From: Clostridium sp. AF15-31
Lineage (GTDB): Bacteria > Bacillota > Clostridia > Lachnospirales > Lachnospiraceae
Length of the DNA stretch: 64,000 nucleotides
Reading direction: 5' to 3'
Assembly (NCBI RefSeq): GCF_003461625.1
Contig: NZ_QTXL01000008.1
Location: forward strand, 1 to 64,000
Shown here: positions 46,053 through 56,535 of the stretch, piece after piece
Layout: each line of letters opens with the position of its first letter
Position numbering within the stretch: position 1 is the stretch's first letter
Translations under genes and position numbers: made by a program
Notes under the pieces: model-generated
Database searches by the model: none
What the model was told of the DNA's origin: nothing
The model's input: the letters and a program-made list of their open reading frames with translations, nothing else

Positions 46053-46189
46053 ATATGGACAATGCAGACCATGACGGATAAACTGTCATGCATGACAAAT
46101 TTATATATTTATTTTTTATATGCAGTGATATAATACAGGTATCTGCAAAATCTGCAGAAGGAAGGAATAAAAAATCAGGAGGAAAATGA

Positions 46190-47149
46190 ATGAAAAGACA
46201 TTTAAAAAAAGTAGTATTGGCAATGATCGCATTTGTACTGTGTGGAGTAATGAATGTGACAGGTTCCAATGTAAGTCTGGCAGCAACAGACGTTGAGACG
46301 GAGCAGACGGCAGAACTGGAAGCAGCGTCAACCGTAAGGCATGTATCAGCGAGAGAAATGTATCATGCAGGTGACTATCTTTACATAGAAACCTCAAAGG
46401 GTATACTTGCGTATAATATGAAAAAACAGACTGCAAAGTATGTTGTAAAGAGCGCCGTTGTCAGTGGAGTTTTGGTACACAAAGGATATCTGTATTACAA
46501 CCTTTATCAGGACAGCCAGATGAGTATCTATAAGATCAAGGCTGATGGAAGTTCAAAGCCAAAACAGATCTGTAAAAATGGAAGACTTGGTTTTATGAAA
46601 AACAACCGACTTTATTATGGTCATTCTGGTTTATGCTCAATGAAACTGGACGGAACTGATAAGAAGTGTCACATGAGGGTAAAAGATGGTGCAAATGGAA
46701 CGGTATTCTATTATAAGGGCAAATATTTCTACAGTGTATTTCCGTATGTGACAGAATCCTATTCCGTTGACACAAAATATAAGCATAAAAAGAAATACCC
46801 GGCAGGAAATAAAACGGTTTGCAATGCATTTGTCAGAGCTTTTGATGATATGCAGTATAATGAGAGTCTGACCGTCAGGGGATATCAGTATGGTACTTTG
46901 ATCAAAAACGGAAAAAGCTCAAATTCCATTTATAAATTTGGAGATTCTTATTATGGAAAGAGTACGGGCAGAACTTCCAAGAAAAAGATCTACCAGTCAT
47001 CCAAGAAGAAGGTATACGTTCTGGCAGCATGTCCGGGATATATCATGTTAGCGGAAAGCAATCAAAAAGCAAGCTATGAAGATGGAACTGTAAAGATCAT
47101 CAATGTAAAAGGTAAGGTTGTCGCAACATTAAAGAAGAGTCAGAAATAG
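46190..47149 (+). CDS. secreted beta-propeller-like (DUF5050-type) protein
   Basis: ATG after AGGAGGAAA; 319 residues. A signal peptide is clear (KRHLKKVVLAMIAFVLCGVM, cleavage near SLAA). The rest has repeating short beta motifs such as GDYLYIETSKGILAYN, KGYLYYNLYQDSQMSIYKIK, NNRLYYGHSGLCSMKLDGTD and KGKYFYS, the form of DUF5050/propeller units in clostridial surface proteins. No anchor or enzyme motif. Substrate or ligand unknown. Confidence 0.65.
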   Translation: MKRHLKKVVLAMIAFVLCGVMNVTGSNVSLAATDVETEQTAELEAASTVRHVSAREMYHAGDYLYIETSKGILAYNMKKQTAKYVVKSAVVSGVLVHKGYLYYNLYQDSQMSIYKIKADGSSKPKQICKNGRLGFMKNNRLYYGHSGLCSMKLDGTDKKCHMRVKDGANGTVFYYKGKYFYSVFPYVTESYSVDTKYKHKKKYPAGNKTVCNAFVRAFDDMQYNESLTVRGYQYGTLIKNGKSSNSIYKFGDSYYGKSTGRTSKKKIYQSSKKKVYVLAACPGYIMLAESNQKASYEDGTVKIINVKGKVVATLKKSQK

Positions 47150-47180
47150 AACATATATAAAACAGAAACTATAAAAAAAC

Positions 47181-47220
47181 AAATGCTCTGGCAGAGGTGT
47201 GGTTTGCCAGAGCATTTTTT
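47181..47220. terminator. bidirectional terminator between convergent genes
   Basis: AAATGCTCTGGC pairs with GCCAGAGCATTT; an A-run before and T-run after let it serve the secreted protein (+) and the flavodoxin (-). Confidence 0.85.
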
Positions 47221-47308
47221 GGATTGTACGATAATGTACAAGCGGAAGGACTGCCACATGGCAGATTTCTGTGTTTTGGTTGTGTTTAGAGATGTGTATT
47301 ATTATTTA

Positions 47309-47731
47309 TTAAACAAGTGCTTCGCCAAGTGCAGTACAATCAGCAAGACCTGCTTCATCCGGTGTTTCATGGCAGATCAGTGGAGCTGCTGCAAATACAG
47401 CACCGTCAGCCTGGCATTGAGCTTCCCATGTATCCATCCATTCGCCGCTTCCCCAGCCGTATGAACCGAAGATGGCGATCTTCTTACCGTTTAATGCCGG
47501 TTCACATTCAGCGAACATTGGCTCAAATTCGCTTTCTTCTAAGACTTCAGCACCCATAGCAGGGCAGCCAAATGCGATCGCATCATAGTTATCTACCATA
47601 TCTGCAGTAAATTCTGCGGATGTTAAAAGATCACATTCTGCACCTTTTGCTTTTGCACCTTCTGCAACAGCCTGTGCCATTAATGCTGTATTACCTGTGC
47701 CACTCCAATATACAACTGCAACCTTACTCAT
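47309..47731 (-). CDS. flavodoxin
   Basis: The start at 47731 has AAGGAGGAACCTACT upstream on the - strand; the product has 140 residues. The N-terminal FMN phosphate loop YWSGTGNTALMAQAVAEG, the middle FGCPAMGAEVLEE and the FGSYGWGSGEWMDTW loop are those of short-chain flavodoxins. It carries electrons in place of ferredoxin, often under iron limitation. The DUF3793 gene lies upstream on the same strand (gap about 150 bases); this pairing is common in Lachnospiraceae. The - strand promoter with an iron-box-like dyad lies further upstream. Confidence 0.92.
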   Translation of the reverse strand: MSKVAVVYWSGTGNTALMAQAVAEGAKAKGAECDLLTSAEFTADMVDNYDAIAFGCPAMGAEVLEESEFEPMFAECEPALNGKKIAIFGSYGWGSGEWMDTWEAQCQADGAVFAAAPLICHETPDEAGLADCTALGEALV

Positions 47732-47879
47732 AGTAGGTTCCTCCTTATAATTCATGTATTTTATATTTAGAGATCTCCGCACGAAAATGCTTACGGGAAT
47801 TCCCTATATTCATTTTGTTATGTGGACGCCATGTGCATAAATGCTTATTTCGTTATGCTGATGCTGTTTTCATAAATAT

Positions 47880-48431
47880 TTATGCAGCAACCGTCAACTG
47901 CCAGATGGTTCGTCCCTGATGCCAGAGATTTGCATAGATCTCACGGCATTTTTTAAATTTGGCAAATGTTTTCTGGGCCTCACCCAGATCTCCGTATACC
48001 TTCCAGTCGCCCATGCCCTTGCAGTTGCTCCCGTGGTATTTGATAAATCCGAGAACATCATTTAACGGGTAGCCAAGGAAGACACCGATCTCATGCGGAA
48101 ATTCTTCCGAACCATGAAGACGTATACGAAGCTGTTCAAGCATTTGGTCGATCGTTCCTGCCTGATATCCTGTGCTTACAAGAAAAGAGAGGATCTCCGG
48201 TCTTGATAATTCACGACCCATAGCATCCGGTCTGTAGACATAGATCAGGGCAGTTTCAGCATTTTCCCGGAGGATCGTGATCCGGATCCCTTTTTTCTGA
48301 AATTGTGCATCCCAGACAGCCACACTTTCGTATAATTCTTCTTCGGAAGAAAAACGATAAAGAAACAGGCTGGCAGGTTTTAAGGACGCCAATGTAGGCG
48401 AACAATGTGTGATCAAATATTCTTCAAACAT
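47880..48431 (-). CDS. DUF3793 family protein
   Basis: The start at 48431 is preferred: ACAGGAG lies 9 bases upstream and the family begins with this FEEYLITHCSPTLASLK stretch; the frame is open to 48518 but without a ribosome site. The product has 183 residues. Family blocks: HCSPTLASLKPASLF, RPEILSFLVSTGY, HEIGVFLGYPLNDVLGFIKY and WKVYGDLGEAQKTFAKFKKC. The function of DUF3793 is not established; it is regularly next to flavodoxin and iron-related genes, which points to iron or haem physiology. Confidence 0.85.
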   Translation of the reverse strand: MFEEYLITHCSPTLASLKPASLFLYRFSSEEELYESVAVWDAQFQKKGIRITILRENAETALIYVYRPDAMGRELSRPEILSFLVSTGYQAGTIDQMLEQLRIRLHGSEEFPHEIGVFLGYPLNDVLGFIKYHGSNCKGMGDWKVYGDLGEAQKTFAKFKKCREIYANLWHQGRTIWQLTVAA

Positions 48432-48509
48432 AATCTGAAACTCCTGTAACATTAAATCATCAAATGTGACAGTGTTAGTATGTGTCGTTTCAGAGCCGTT
48501 CATACAACG

Positions 48510-48564
48510 GTTAGCCACACCTAACTCATGGCTGCATTATACGGTGTGTTCTTGTAAAAATCAA
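48510..48564 (-). promoter_or_regulatory. promoter and DtxR-like operator of the DUF3793-flavodoxin unit
   Basis: On the - strand TTGATT (48564-48559) and TATAAT (48541-48536) have a 17-base spacer. At the expected transcript start lies GTTAG-CCACAC-CTAAC (48510-48525), a perfect dyad resembling DtxR/IdeR-type iron boxes. A repressor bound here would block initiation. The assignment to an iron regulator is inference from the flavodoxin. Confidence 0.55.
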
Positions 48565-48609
48565 GCGAAATACGTGATAGAAATTCTCAATTAATTCGAC
48601 GTATTTTTG

Positions 48610-48665
48610 TTGACGACAGTGGCTATAACGTGATATTTTTTAGTTGGTTAGAAAAAACTAACTAA
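48610..48665 (+). promoter_or_regulatory. enolase promoter followed by a TTAGTT/AACTAA dyad
   Basis: TTGACG (48610-48615) and TATTTT (48634-48639), 18-base spacer. Directly after lies TTAGTTGG ... CTAACTAA (48640-48665), an imperfect inverted repeat using the same TTAG/CTAA words as the operator on the other strand 115 bases away. Confidence 0.5.
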
Positions 48666-48679
48666 AATCTTGTGAATAG

Positions 48680-49990
<1,311 letters not shown>

Positions 49991-50032
49991 TTATTGTCAT
50001 ATATTTTCCTCAAAAAAATATGAATAAATGCT

Positions 50033-50068
50033 ATGGGAGACGTAAGCTTTGCGTCTCCCATATTTTAT
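50033..50068 (+). terminator. terminator after enolase
   Basis: ATGGGAGACG pairs with CGTCTCCCAT over nine bases, then ATTTTAT. Confidence 0.82.
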
Positions 50069-50195
50069 ATGTAAAATAAGACCTGTAAGTAGAGTTTTTT
50101 ATTGCTGGGTGGTATAATTTTAAACAAGTCATATTACGTTGAAAAGATTCGATGGTTGTGATCACAGACATCGGATCAGGATAATGGGAGGACAT

Positions 50196-51302
50196 ATGAG
50201 TCGAATATTGATCATAATAGCAGTCTTGCCGGCATTGATCCTGCTGGGTTTTATATATATGAGAGACCGGAAAGAGAAGCCGCCGGTCAAATTAATGGTA
50301 TTGCTTCTGGCACTTGGTGCAGGTACGATCATTCCGGCAGTGATCGCAGAATTTATCGGGCAGTTAATCGTTACACAGACAGATACGGATCATCAGACGA
50401 TGCTGCTGGTGCTTTGCTTTCTGGTGATCGGAATTGTGGAGGAGCTTGGAAAATATCTCGTAACGGTCTGCACTACATGGAAAAGCAGAGAATTTCAGCA
50501 CAGCTATGATGGAGTTATTTATATGGTCTGTGCATCGCTTGGCTTTGCTATATTGGAAAATATCTTATATGTTGCTTCCGGCGGAATCGGAACGGGCATC
50601 CTCCGGGCATTTACCGCTATTCCACTTCATTGTACGGTAGGTGTTATCATGGGTGCACTTTATGCGAAGGGAAGAGAAGCGGCATATGCAGGTGACCGCG
50701 CGGGGATGGTTGGATTTATGGCATGGGCATATATCGTGCCGGTATTTATTCATGGCTTATATGACTATCTTGTGATGGCGGCATCGTATGGATATATTTC
50801 GGAGGCATGGGTATTCCTGATCCTTGGAGTGATGTATGTACTTTCAATTTTTCTGATCTTTTACTGTTCAGCGCATGACCGCAGAATTGACGGCAGACCG
50901 GAGACTGCAGATTATGGGATGTACCGGATGGATTTTCGCAGACCGGGCAGAGGATATTATTATCCAGATCAACCGGATTACCGGGCGGGTTATCCGGGCT
51001 ATCCGGGTGGTGATGCATATGGTCAGGCCGGAGGATATATGCAGAATACAAATTACAACCCATACAATGGTGGTTATACACAGGGGATGAATCAGTATCC
51101 GGGTAATGGCTATGTGCAGGAGATGAACCAGTATCCGGGTAATGGCTATGCGCAGGGGATGAATCAATATCCGCAAACTGGAGTTAATCCATATCGGCAG
51201 CAGGAGAATCCCGGATCACAGAATTATTCACAGAGTTATACGTCGAATGGCACTGGTACGGATTATGGCATGACAGGGTACAACGGACAAGGGCGGAAAT
51301 AA
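50196..51302 (+). CDS. PrsW-family intramembrane protease with repetitive C-terminal tail
   Basis: ATG at 50196 after GGGAGGA; frame open from 50139 but not conserved. The product has 368 residues and about seven membrane helices over residues 1-235. PrsW catalytic motifs: GIVEELGKYL (EExxK), GFAILENILYV (ExxxN-type), HCTVGVIMG and FIHGLYDYL. In Bacillus PrsW starts regulated proteolysis of an anti-sigma factor. The last 130 residues are a soluble Tyr/Gly/Pro/Gln/Asn-rich tail with 12-residue tandem repeats QGMNQYPGNGYV, not part of the core family. Confidence 0.88.
   Translation: MSRILIIIAVLPALILLGFIYMRDRKEKPPVKLMVLLLALGAGTIIPAVIAEFIGQLIVTQTDTDHQTMLLVLCFLVIGIVEELGKYLVTVCTTWKSREFQHSYDGVIYMVCASLGFAILENILYVASGGIGTGILRAFTAIPLHCTVGVIMGALYAKGREAAYAGDRAGMVGFMAWAYIVPVFIHGLYDYLVMAASYGYISEAWVFLILGVMYVLSIFLIFYCSAHDRRIDGRPETADYGMYRMDFRRPGRGYYYPDQPDYRAGYPGYPGGDAYGQAGGYMQNTNYNPYNGGYTQGMNQYPGNGYVQEMNQYPGNGYAQGMNQYPQTGVNPYRQQENPGSQNYSQSYTSNGTGTDYGMTGYNGQGRK
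51081..51173 (+). repeat. 36-bp in-frame tandem repeat in the PrsW-like gene
   Basis: Units 51081-51116 and 51117-51152 plus a partial third (to 51173) encode Q-G/E-MNQYPGNGY-V/A. Copy number may vary between strains by slippage. Confidence 0.85.
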
Positions 51303-51409
51303 GACGGGAATTGTGGCAGAAACGCTGAATATGCCGCACGTTTTGATGGAAGATACATATGATGAATATATAGGAATCCATATAGCAGGAACATTTGCCA
51401 GGGGGTGAA

Positions 51410-51721
51410 ATGATGAGATTTCACAACATACCGGTCCGCGATATCATGCAGGAAGCAGTCCGCTATGGCGGGGTGATCGTGGACGTTCGTACCGAAGAAG
51501 AATTCCTGAGAGGACACATACCGATGGCAGTCAATGTACCATTGTCGGATATCCAGTATGGTAATTATAATCTTCCTAAAAATAAAGTACTGCTCACATA
51601 TTGTCAGTATGGAGGCGGCAGTGCACTGGCAGCGAGACTGCTGTCGCAGGCAGGATATAAGGTGATCAATACCGTTGGGGGAATCGTACAGTATAAAGGA
51701 GCATTGACGAAAAACCGCTGA
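51410..51721 (+). CDS. single-domain rhodanese-like protein
   Basis: ATG at 51410 or 51413 after GGGGGTGA; about 103 residues. Rhodanese fold: GVIVDVRTEEEFLRGHIPMA then VNVPLSDI, and the active loop TYCQYGGGSALAARLLSQAG with the catalytic Cys at about residue 64. It transfers sulfane sulfur, as GlpE-type proteins do. Own terminator follows. Confidence 0.88.
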   Translation: MMRFHNIPVRDIMQEAVRYGGVIVDVRTEEEFLRGHIPMAVNVPLSDIQYGNYNLPKNKVLLTYCQYGGGSALAARLLSQAGYKVINTVGGIVQYKGALTKNR

Positions 51722-51792
51722 CAGAGGGTGTAACTAGCCATTATGAAAGAGAAGAAAATGTGGTTTGAAAATGAGAATAACAGAATAGATCG

Positions 51793-51844
51793 ATCCCGGA
51801 CATGACAGAACCTGTTAAGGAAGTGCATGGCTGGGATTTTTTTG
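51793..51844 (+). terminator. terminator after the rhodanese gene
   Basis: ATCCCGGACATG pairs with CATGGCTGGGAT (10 of 12), then TTTTTTG. Confidence 0.72.
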
Positions 51845-51961
51845 TTTAATTTACTTGTGGTGGCAGGGGGAAGTATGTATAATATGGACAGGGTAATTGG
51901 CGGGTATCACAGGATATTCCGGAGGTACTTATTTTTTTAGAAAAGAAAGGATATAGGGTAA

Positions 51962-53575
51962 ATGAGAAAAAGAATTTTAGGAACGATCATTGCGGCAGGT
52001 TTTTTTGCAGTAGCAGCATTTGCAGGGGCAAATGGACTGGCAGAGACACAGGCGGCATGTGAACATTCACAGGTGAAGGATGGAGCCTGTGTGGATTGTA
52101 ATGATCCGGTAGAATGCATCGAGGTAGAGGATGCAAGTGGAACAGCAAAAGGCACTTATTCTAAACTAGAAGATGCAGCGGCGGCTGCCGGAAACGGTGA
52201 TATACTGAAGCTTCTATATAATTGTGAGAGTACATCAACATATATTGATGCGGGGAATAAGAATCTTACGATTGATCTGAATAAGAAGGAGTTAAAGGCT
52301 GTTCATTTTGATATCATGGGTTCGCTTGTGATAGAAAATGGAGAATATAGTGGCTATATCAGGAATGCAGCGACAGGGAATGAACATACATTAACATTTG
52401 AAAATGTGAGAGCAGATCTTACGCAGCTTGGATGGTATGCAAAGGGTGGCATTAAACTGGTAAACAGTAATATAGAACAGCAACATGATGGTGCAGCATT
52501 TACAGAATGGTGGCTTGAAAAGCTGCAGATGGATCAGACATCTGTTTATAAGATTACAAATTCGCCAAGCGGACTAAGCAATTATGGGTTGCTTTCATTA
52601 GATGAAGCTGTGGGCGGTATTGAGGAATTTCTTCCGGCCGGATACACATTGGATGGACAGCCGAATTCCTATAATACGATATTAGATGAAACAGGCACAA
52701 AGGCGAGAAGCGTAGAGCTTCGTTATCGCCGGCTGACAGATGCGACAGTTTCTGTATCCATTGCCCCGACTTCTTATGTATATGATGGAAAAGCAAAAGA
52801 GCCAACAGTGACTGTCACATACGATGGAAGAGATCTGACAGAAGGAACGGATTATACCTGTACATTTACAGATAATATCAATGCAGGAACAGCAAGCGTA
52901 AAAATAACAGCAAAGGGTAAGACTTATCACGGAGAAACCGTAAAAAATTATACGATCGATAAAGCACCACAGACAGCACCAACCGGTCTTACGACAGAAA
53001 ATGAAAGTGCAAAAGGGAAAAAGGACGGTTCCATTAAAAATGTTGATGTATCCATGGAATATTCTGTTGACCAGAATGTATGGAAGCCAATCACAGCAAA
53101 TACGATCACAGGCATTTCTGCCGGTGATTATTACGTCAGATATAAGGAAACAGCAAATTATTATGCATCGGGAGCAACAAAAGTAACGGTTAAAATGTCT
53201 GTCCCGGATGGTGGAACAACAGAAAATGTGACAACAGAAGACGTGACAACGGAAGCTTCTACAGATGCAACGACAGAGGATACAACGGAAGCTACAACTA
53301 CGACAGAAGATAGTACCGATGATACAACGGAAGATGTAACGACAGAGTCAACGGATGATACTCAGGATGAAACGGAAGATGTGACAACAGAATCCGAAGA
53401 AGTTGTATCAACGGAGGACCAAACAACAGAGAAAACAGATGCCGATAAGCCGGATGACCAGAAGAACACCGGAGTAAAGACAGGAGATGATTTTGCTATG
53501 AAGACAGCAGTTGCAGGTATGATCATTTCACTGGGGCTTGCCGGAATCGTTGTTATAAATAAACGCAGAAAATAA
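51962..53575 (+). CDS. cell-wall-associated surface protein with MBG-like domain and Thr-rich stalk
   Basis: ATG after AAGAAAGGATATAGGGTAA; 537 residues. Signal peptide at the start (GTIIAAGFFAVAAFAGANG). A Cys-containing stretch (CEHSQVKDGACVDCNDPVEC) precedes a parallel beta-helix-like region (about 60-170). A MBG/Ig-like module with SYVYDGKAKEPTVTVTYDGR lies at about 265-325, a motif of repeat adhesins. Residues 410-500 form a Thr/Glu/Asp-rich stalk with TTEDVTTE repeats. The C-terminus has GVKTGDDF, a hydrophobic helix and NKRRK, i.e. a sortase-like tail with a degenerate TGD motif rather than LPxTG. Likely an adhesin or surface stalk protein. Confidence 0.72.
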   Translation: MRKRILGTIIAAGFFAVAAFAGANGLAETQAACEHSQVKDGACVDCNDPVECIEVEDASGTAKGTYSKLEDAAAAAGNGDILKLLYNCESTSTYIDAGNKNLTIDLNKKELKAVHFDIMGSLVIENGEYSGYIRNAATGNEHTLTFENVRADLTQLGWYAKGGIKLVNSNIEQQHDGAAFTEWWLEKLQMDQTSVYKITNSPSGLSNYGLLSLDEAVGGIEEFLPAGYTLDGQPNSYNTILDETGTKARSVELRYRRLTDATVSVSIAPTSYVYDGKAKEPTVTVTYDGRDLTEGTDYTCTFTDNINAGTASVKITAKGKTYHGETVKNYTIDKAPQTAPTGLTTENESAKGKKDGSIKNVDVSMEYSVDQNVWKPITANTITGISAGDYYVRYKETANYYASGATKVTVKMSVPDGGTTENVTTEDVTTEASTDATTEDTTEATTTTEDSTDDTTEDVTTESTDDTQDETEDVTTESEEVVSTEDQTTEKTDADKPDDQKNTGVKTGDDFAMKTAVAGMIISLGLAGIVVINKRRK

Positions 53576-53661
53576 AATCAGAAACAAAGATATAAGAGAA
53601 AAGGAGTGCTGGATTTGGACAGAAATGTCTGAATCTGGCACTTGTGATTGAAAGGAAGTAT

Positions 53662-54807
53662 ATGAGCAGAATCGAATTGATCGCTCCATGTCATTTTGGA
53701 TTGGAGTCAGTATTGAAAAAAGAAATCCTGGATCTTGGATATGAGATCGTTCAGGTAGAAGACGGAAGAATTACATTTGCAGGAGAAGAAGATGCGGTTG
53801 CAAGAGCAAATATGTTTATTCGTACAGCTGAACGAATCATGATCAAGTGCGGAAGCTTTAAGGCTGTAACATTTGATGAATTATTTGAAGGAACCAAGAG
53901 TATTCCATGGGAGCGGTATCTGACCCGTGATGCAAAATTCTGGGTATCCAAGGCTACATCAAACAAGAGTGCGTTGTTTAGTCCATCTGATATCCAGTCC
54001 ATCGTGAAGAAAGCTATGGTAGAGCGTTTGAAACAGACCTACCATGTATCATGGTTCACGGAAGATGGAGCAGAATATCCGGTTCGTGTATTTATATTTA
54101 AGGATATTGTTACAATAGGGTTAGATACATCAGGAGTATCTCTTCATAAACGTGGCTACAGAAAGCTGGTTGGTAAGGCCCCGATATCAGAAACCCTGGC
54201 ATCGGCACTGATCATGCTGACACCGTGGAACAAGGATCGTGTACTGGTCGACCCATTCTGTGGAAGCGGAACATTTCCAATCGAGGCTGCTATGATCGGA
54301 GCAAGGATCGCACCGGGCATCGATCGGGATTTCCTGGCTTCCGAGTGGGCGAAGGTCGGAGATAAGAAGATGTGGTACAATGCGATCGATGAAGCAAATG
54401 ACATGATCGACCATGATGTGAAGATGAATATTCAGGGCTACGATCTGGATAATGAAATGGTGAAGTGTGCGATGGAGAATGCCAGAGCAGCGGGAGTGGA
54501 TGAACATATCCATTTCCAACAGAGAGATGTAAAGTATCTCAGGCATCCGAAAAAATATGGCTTTATCATCACGAATCCGCCATATGGTGAACGTCTCGAG
54601 GATCGGGAGGATCTTCCTGAATTATATAAGACGATCGGGGAAAGCTTCAGACGACTGGATGACTGGTCGATGTTCCTGATCACGTCATACAGTGAGGCGG
54701 AGAAATATATAGGAAGAAAGGCGGATAAGAATCGTAAGATCTACAATGGTATGATCAAATCATATTTCTATCAGTTCATGGGACCAAAGCCGCCAAAGAG
54801 AAAGTGA
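53662..54807 (+). CDS. THUMP-domain class I RNA methyltransferase (RlmL/YpsC-type)
   Basis: ATG at 53662 after GAAAGGAAG; 381 residues. An N-terminal ferredoxin-like/THUMP region (about 1-155; FGLESVLKKEILDLGYE) is followed by the methyltransferase: HKRGYRKLVGKAPISETLAS, VDPFCGSGTFPIEAAMIG (SAM loop), then IITNPPYGERLEDRE with the N6-adenine/guanine-N2 type NPPY motif. Family members make m2G or m6A in 23S rRNA or tRNA. Target not determined. Eight bases to the next gene. Confidence 0.88.
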   Translation: MSRIELIAPCHFGLESVLKKEILDLGYEIVQVEDGRITFAGEEDAVARANMFIRTAERIMIKCGSFKAVTFDELFEGTKSIPWERYLTRDAKFWVSKATSNKSALFSPSDIQSIVKKAMVERLKQTYHVSWFTEDGAEYPVRVFIFKDIVTIGLDTSGVSLHKRGYRKLVGKAPISETLASALIMLTPWNKDRVLVDPFCGSGTFPIEAAMIGARIAPGIDRDFLASEWAKVGDKKMWYNAIDEANDMIDHDVKMNIQGYDLDNEMVKCAMENARAAGVDEHIHFQQRDVKYLRHPKKYGFIITNPPYGERLEDREDLPELYKTIGESFRRLDDWSMFLITSYSEAEKYIGRKADKNRKIYNGMIKSYFYQFMGPKPPKRK

Positions 54808-54814
54808 GACCAAA

Positions 54815-56515
54815 TTGAAAAAGTTTTTGATAGCGGTAGCAGTTGCAATCTTGAGTGTATTGCTCTATCTGGGCTTCTTCCGGCATCCGGATGTGAGCGT
54901 GGAAAAGACCGACGGTTCGGAGGCTGCGGCCGAGGCAATGATGAAAGAGATCGTAACAAGTGCAAATGAAAAGGGTGTTACGTTATATATTAATGACAAT
55001 AAGATCACAGAGGCTGAATATCAGGCATATTTCAGTGATCGGTTACAGTTAATGATTCCAATTGCAGCATTTACCGATAAACTGGATTGTCTGGTAAATG
55101 TATATGAAAACGGAACGATCACACTGGCAAAAGGTGACAGCCTTGTTAAAGTTTATGGTGATTCGGATATGGTGAACATCAACGGAAATACGATTCAGAC
55201 GATCGATAAGCCGGAAAGAAAGGATGATATCATCTATGTGCCGGTGAATGAGATCTGCGAGGCATTAAACTACAGCTGTAACATCAATCTGGAGACAAAT
55301 GCTGCGGTGTTAAAAAAGATTGCTGAGGAAGAAAAGCTTCCGGCTGCATATGATATGAGAGAGCATAATCGTGTTTCTCCTGTCAGAGATCAGGATATCT
55401 ATGGAACCTGTTGGGCATTTGCATCACTTGCGGCACTGGAAAGTACGATCCGTCCGGCTGAAAATCTGGTGTTTTCTGTTGATCATATGGCAATGAATAA
55501 CAGCTTTAATGTCAGCCCATTTGACGGTGGCGAATATTATATGAGTATAGCCTATCTTGCGGCATGGCAGGGACCGGTGCTTGAGGAAGATGATCCGTAT
55601 GGTGATAACCAGACGGTAAATGGATTGTCGGCGGTAAAGCATCTGGAAGAAGCCATCATCCTGAAGGACAAGAATTACGAGGCGATCAAATCATCCGTAT
55701 ACAAATATGGCGGTGTGGAAACGGTTATTTACTGTGATATGAAGAATGCAACGAGTAGTTCTTATTACTATAACAGAAACCGTAGTTCCTATTATTATGA
55801 TGGAGATCAGACGCCGAATCATGACGTGGTGATCGTTGGCTGGGATGACAACTATCCGAAGGAATATTTTAATACAGAACCGGCGGGAGATGGCGCATTT
55901 ATCTGCAAGAATAGCTGGGGGCAGGATTTTGGTGACGAGGGATTTTTTTATATCTCTTATTATGATACCAATATCGGTATGAACAGCGTAGTATATACGA
56001 AGCTTGGAAATAGTGACAACTACGACAAGATCTATCAGTCAGATCTGATGGGCGAGGTCGGAACGATGGGATTTGACGACAGGCCGGAGGCCTATTTTGC
56101 AAATGTCTATACGGCTGGAAAGAACGAGACATTAAAGGCAGTTTCTTTTTATGCGACAGGCCCGAAAACGACATATGATGTGTATGTTGTGACGGATTTT
56201 ACCGATGTATCCGACTTGCAGCAGCGGACAAAGGTGGCATCCGGTGAAATGCAGTACGAGGGTTATTATACGATCAATCTAAATGAGGCAGTACCGCTTC
56301 CGGATGATCGGAAATTTGCGGTGGTTGTGCATGTGAACACACAGGATTCCACGATGCCGATCGCAATCGAATATAATAATGATGAGAAAACGGCGAACTT
56401 TGATATCACGGATGGCGAGGGCTATATCAGCCTGTATGGCACGAAGTGGTCGAGTGCGGAGCAGGAGAATGACTGTAATGTCTGTTTGAAAGCCTTCACG
56501 GATGTGGGGGATTGA
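54815..56515 (+). CDS. membrane-anchored C1 (papain-type) cysteine protease
   Basis: TTG start at 54815 with a weak site; 566 residues. A signal anchor (FLIAVAVAILSVLLYLGFF) places the body outside. A copper-amine-oxidase-N-like stalk region (about 55-165; ITLAKGDSLVKV, DIIYVPVNEICEALNYSC) is followed by the protease: VRDQDIYGTCWAFASLAALE (catalytic Cys about 198), NHDVVIVGWDDNYP (His about 335) and CKNSWGQDFGDEGFFYISYY (Asn). A lectin-like beta domain of about 130 residues ends it. Catalytic triad complete. Substrate unknown, perhaps wall or host proteins. Eight bases after the methyltransferase; rdgB follows at once. Confidence 0.86.
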   Translation: MKKFLIAVAVAILSVLLYLGFFRHPDVSVEKTDGSEAAAEAMMKEIVTSANEKGVTLYINDNKITEAEYQAYFSDRLQLMIPIAAFTDKLDCLVNVYENGTITLAKGDSLVKVYGDSDMVNINGNTIQTIDKPERKDDIIYVPVNEICEALNYSCNINLETNAAVLKKIAEEEKLPAAYDMREHNRVSPVRDQDIYGTCWAFASLAALESTIRPAENLVFSVDHMAMNNSFNVSPFDGGEYYMSIAYLAAWQGPVLEEDDPYGDNQTVNGLSAVKHLEEAIILKDKNYEAIKSSVYKYGGVETVIYCDMKNATSSSYYYNRNRSSYYYDGDQTPNHDVVIVGWDDNYPKEYFNTEPAGDGAFICKNSWGQDFGDEGFFYISYYDTNIGMNSVVYTKLGNSDNYDKIYQSDLMGEVGTMGFDDRPEAYFANVYTAGKNETLKAVSFYATGPKTTYDVYVVTDFTDVSDLQQRTKVASGEMQYEGYYTINLNEAVPLPDDRKFAVVVHVNTQDSTMPIAIEYNNDEKTANFDITDGEGYISLYGTKWSSAEQENDCNVCLKAFTDVGD

Positions 56516-56535
56516 ATAGAAAAGGAGAAGACAAG

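Noticed and set aside
47183-47559. + strand frames of 80-93 codons opposite the flavodoxin
   Set aside because: The - strand flavodoxin is fully supported by motifs and ribosome site; the + frames are its complement and begin in a terminator.
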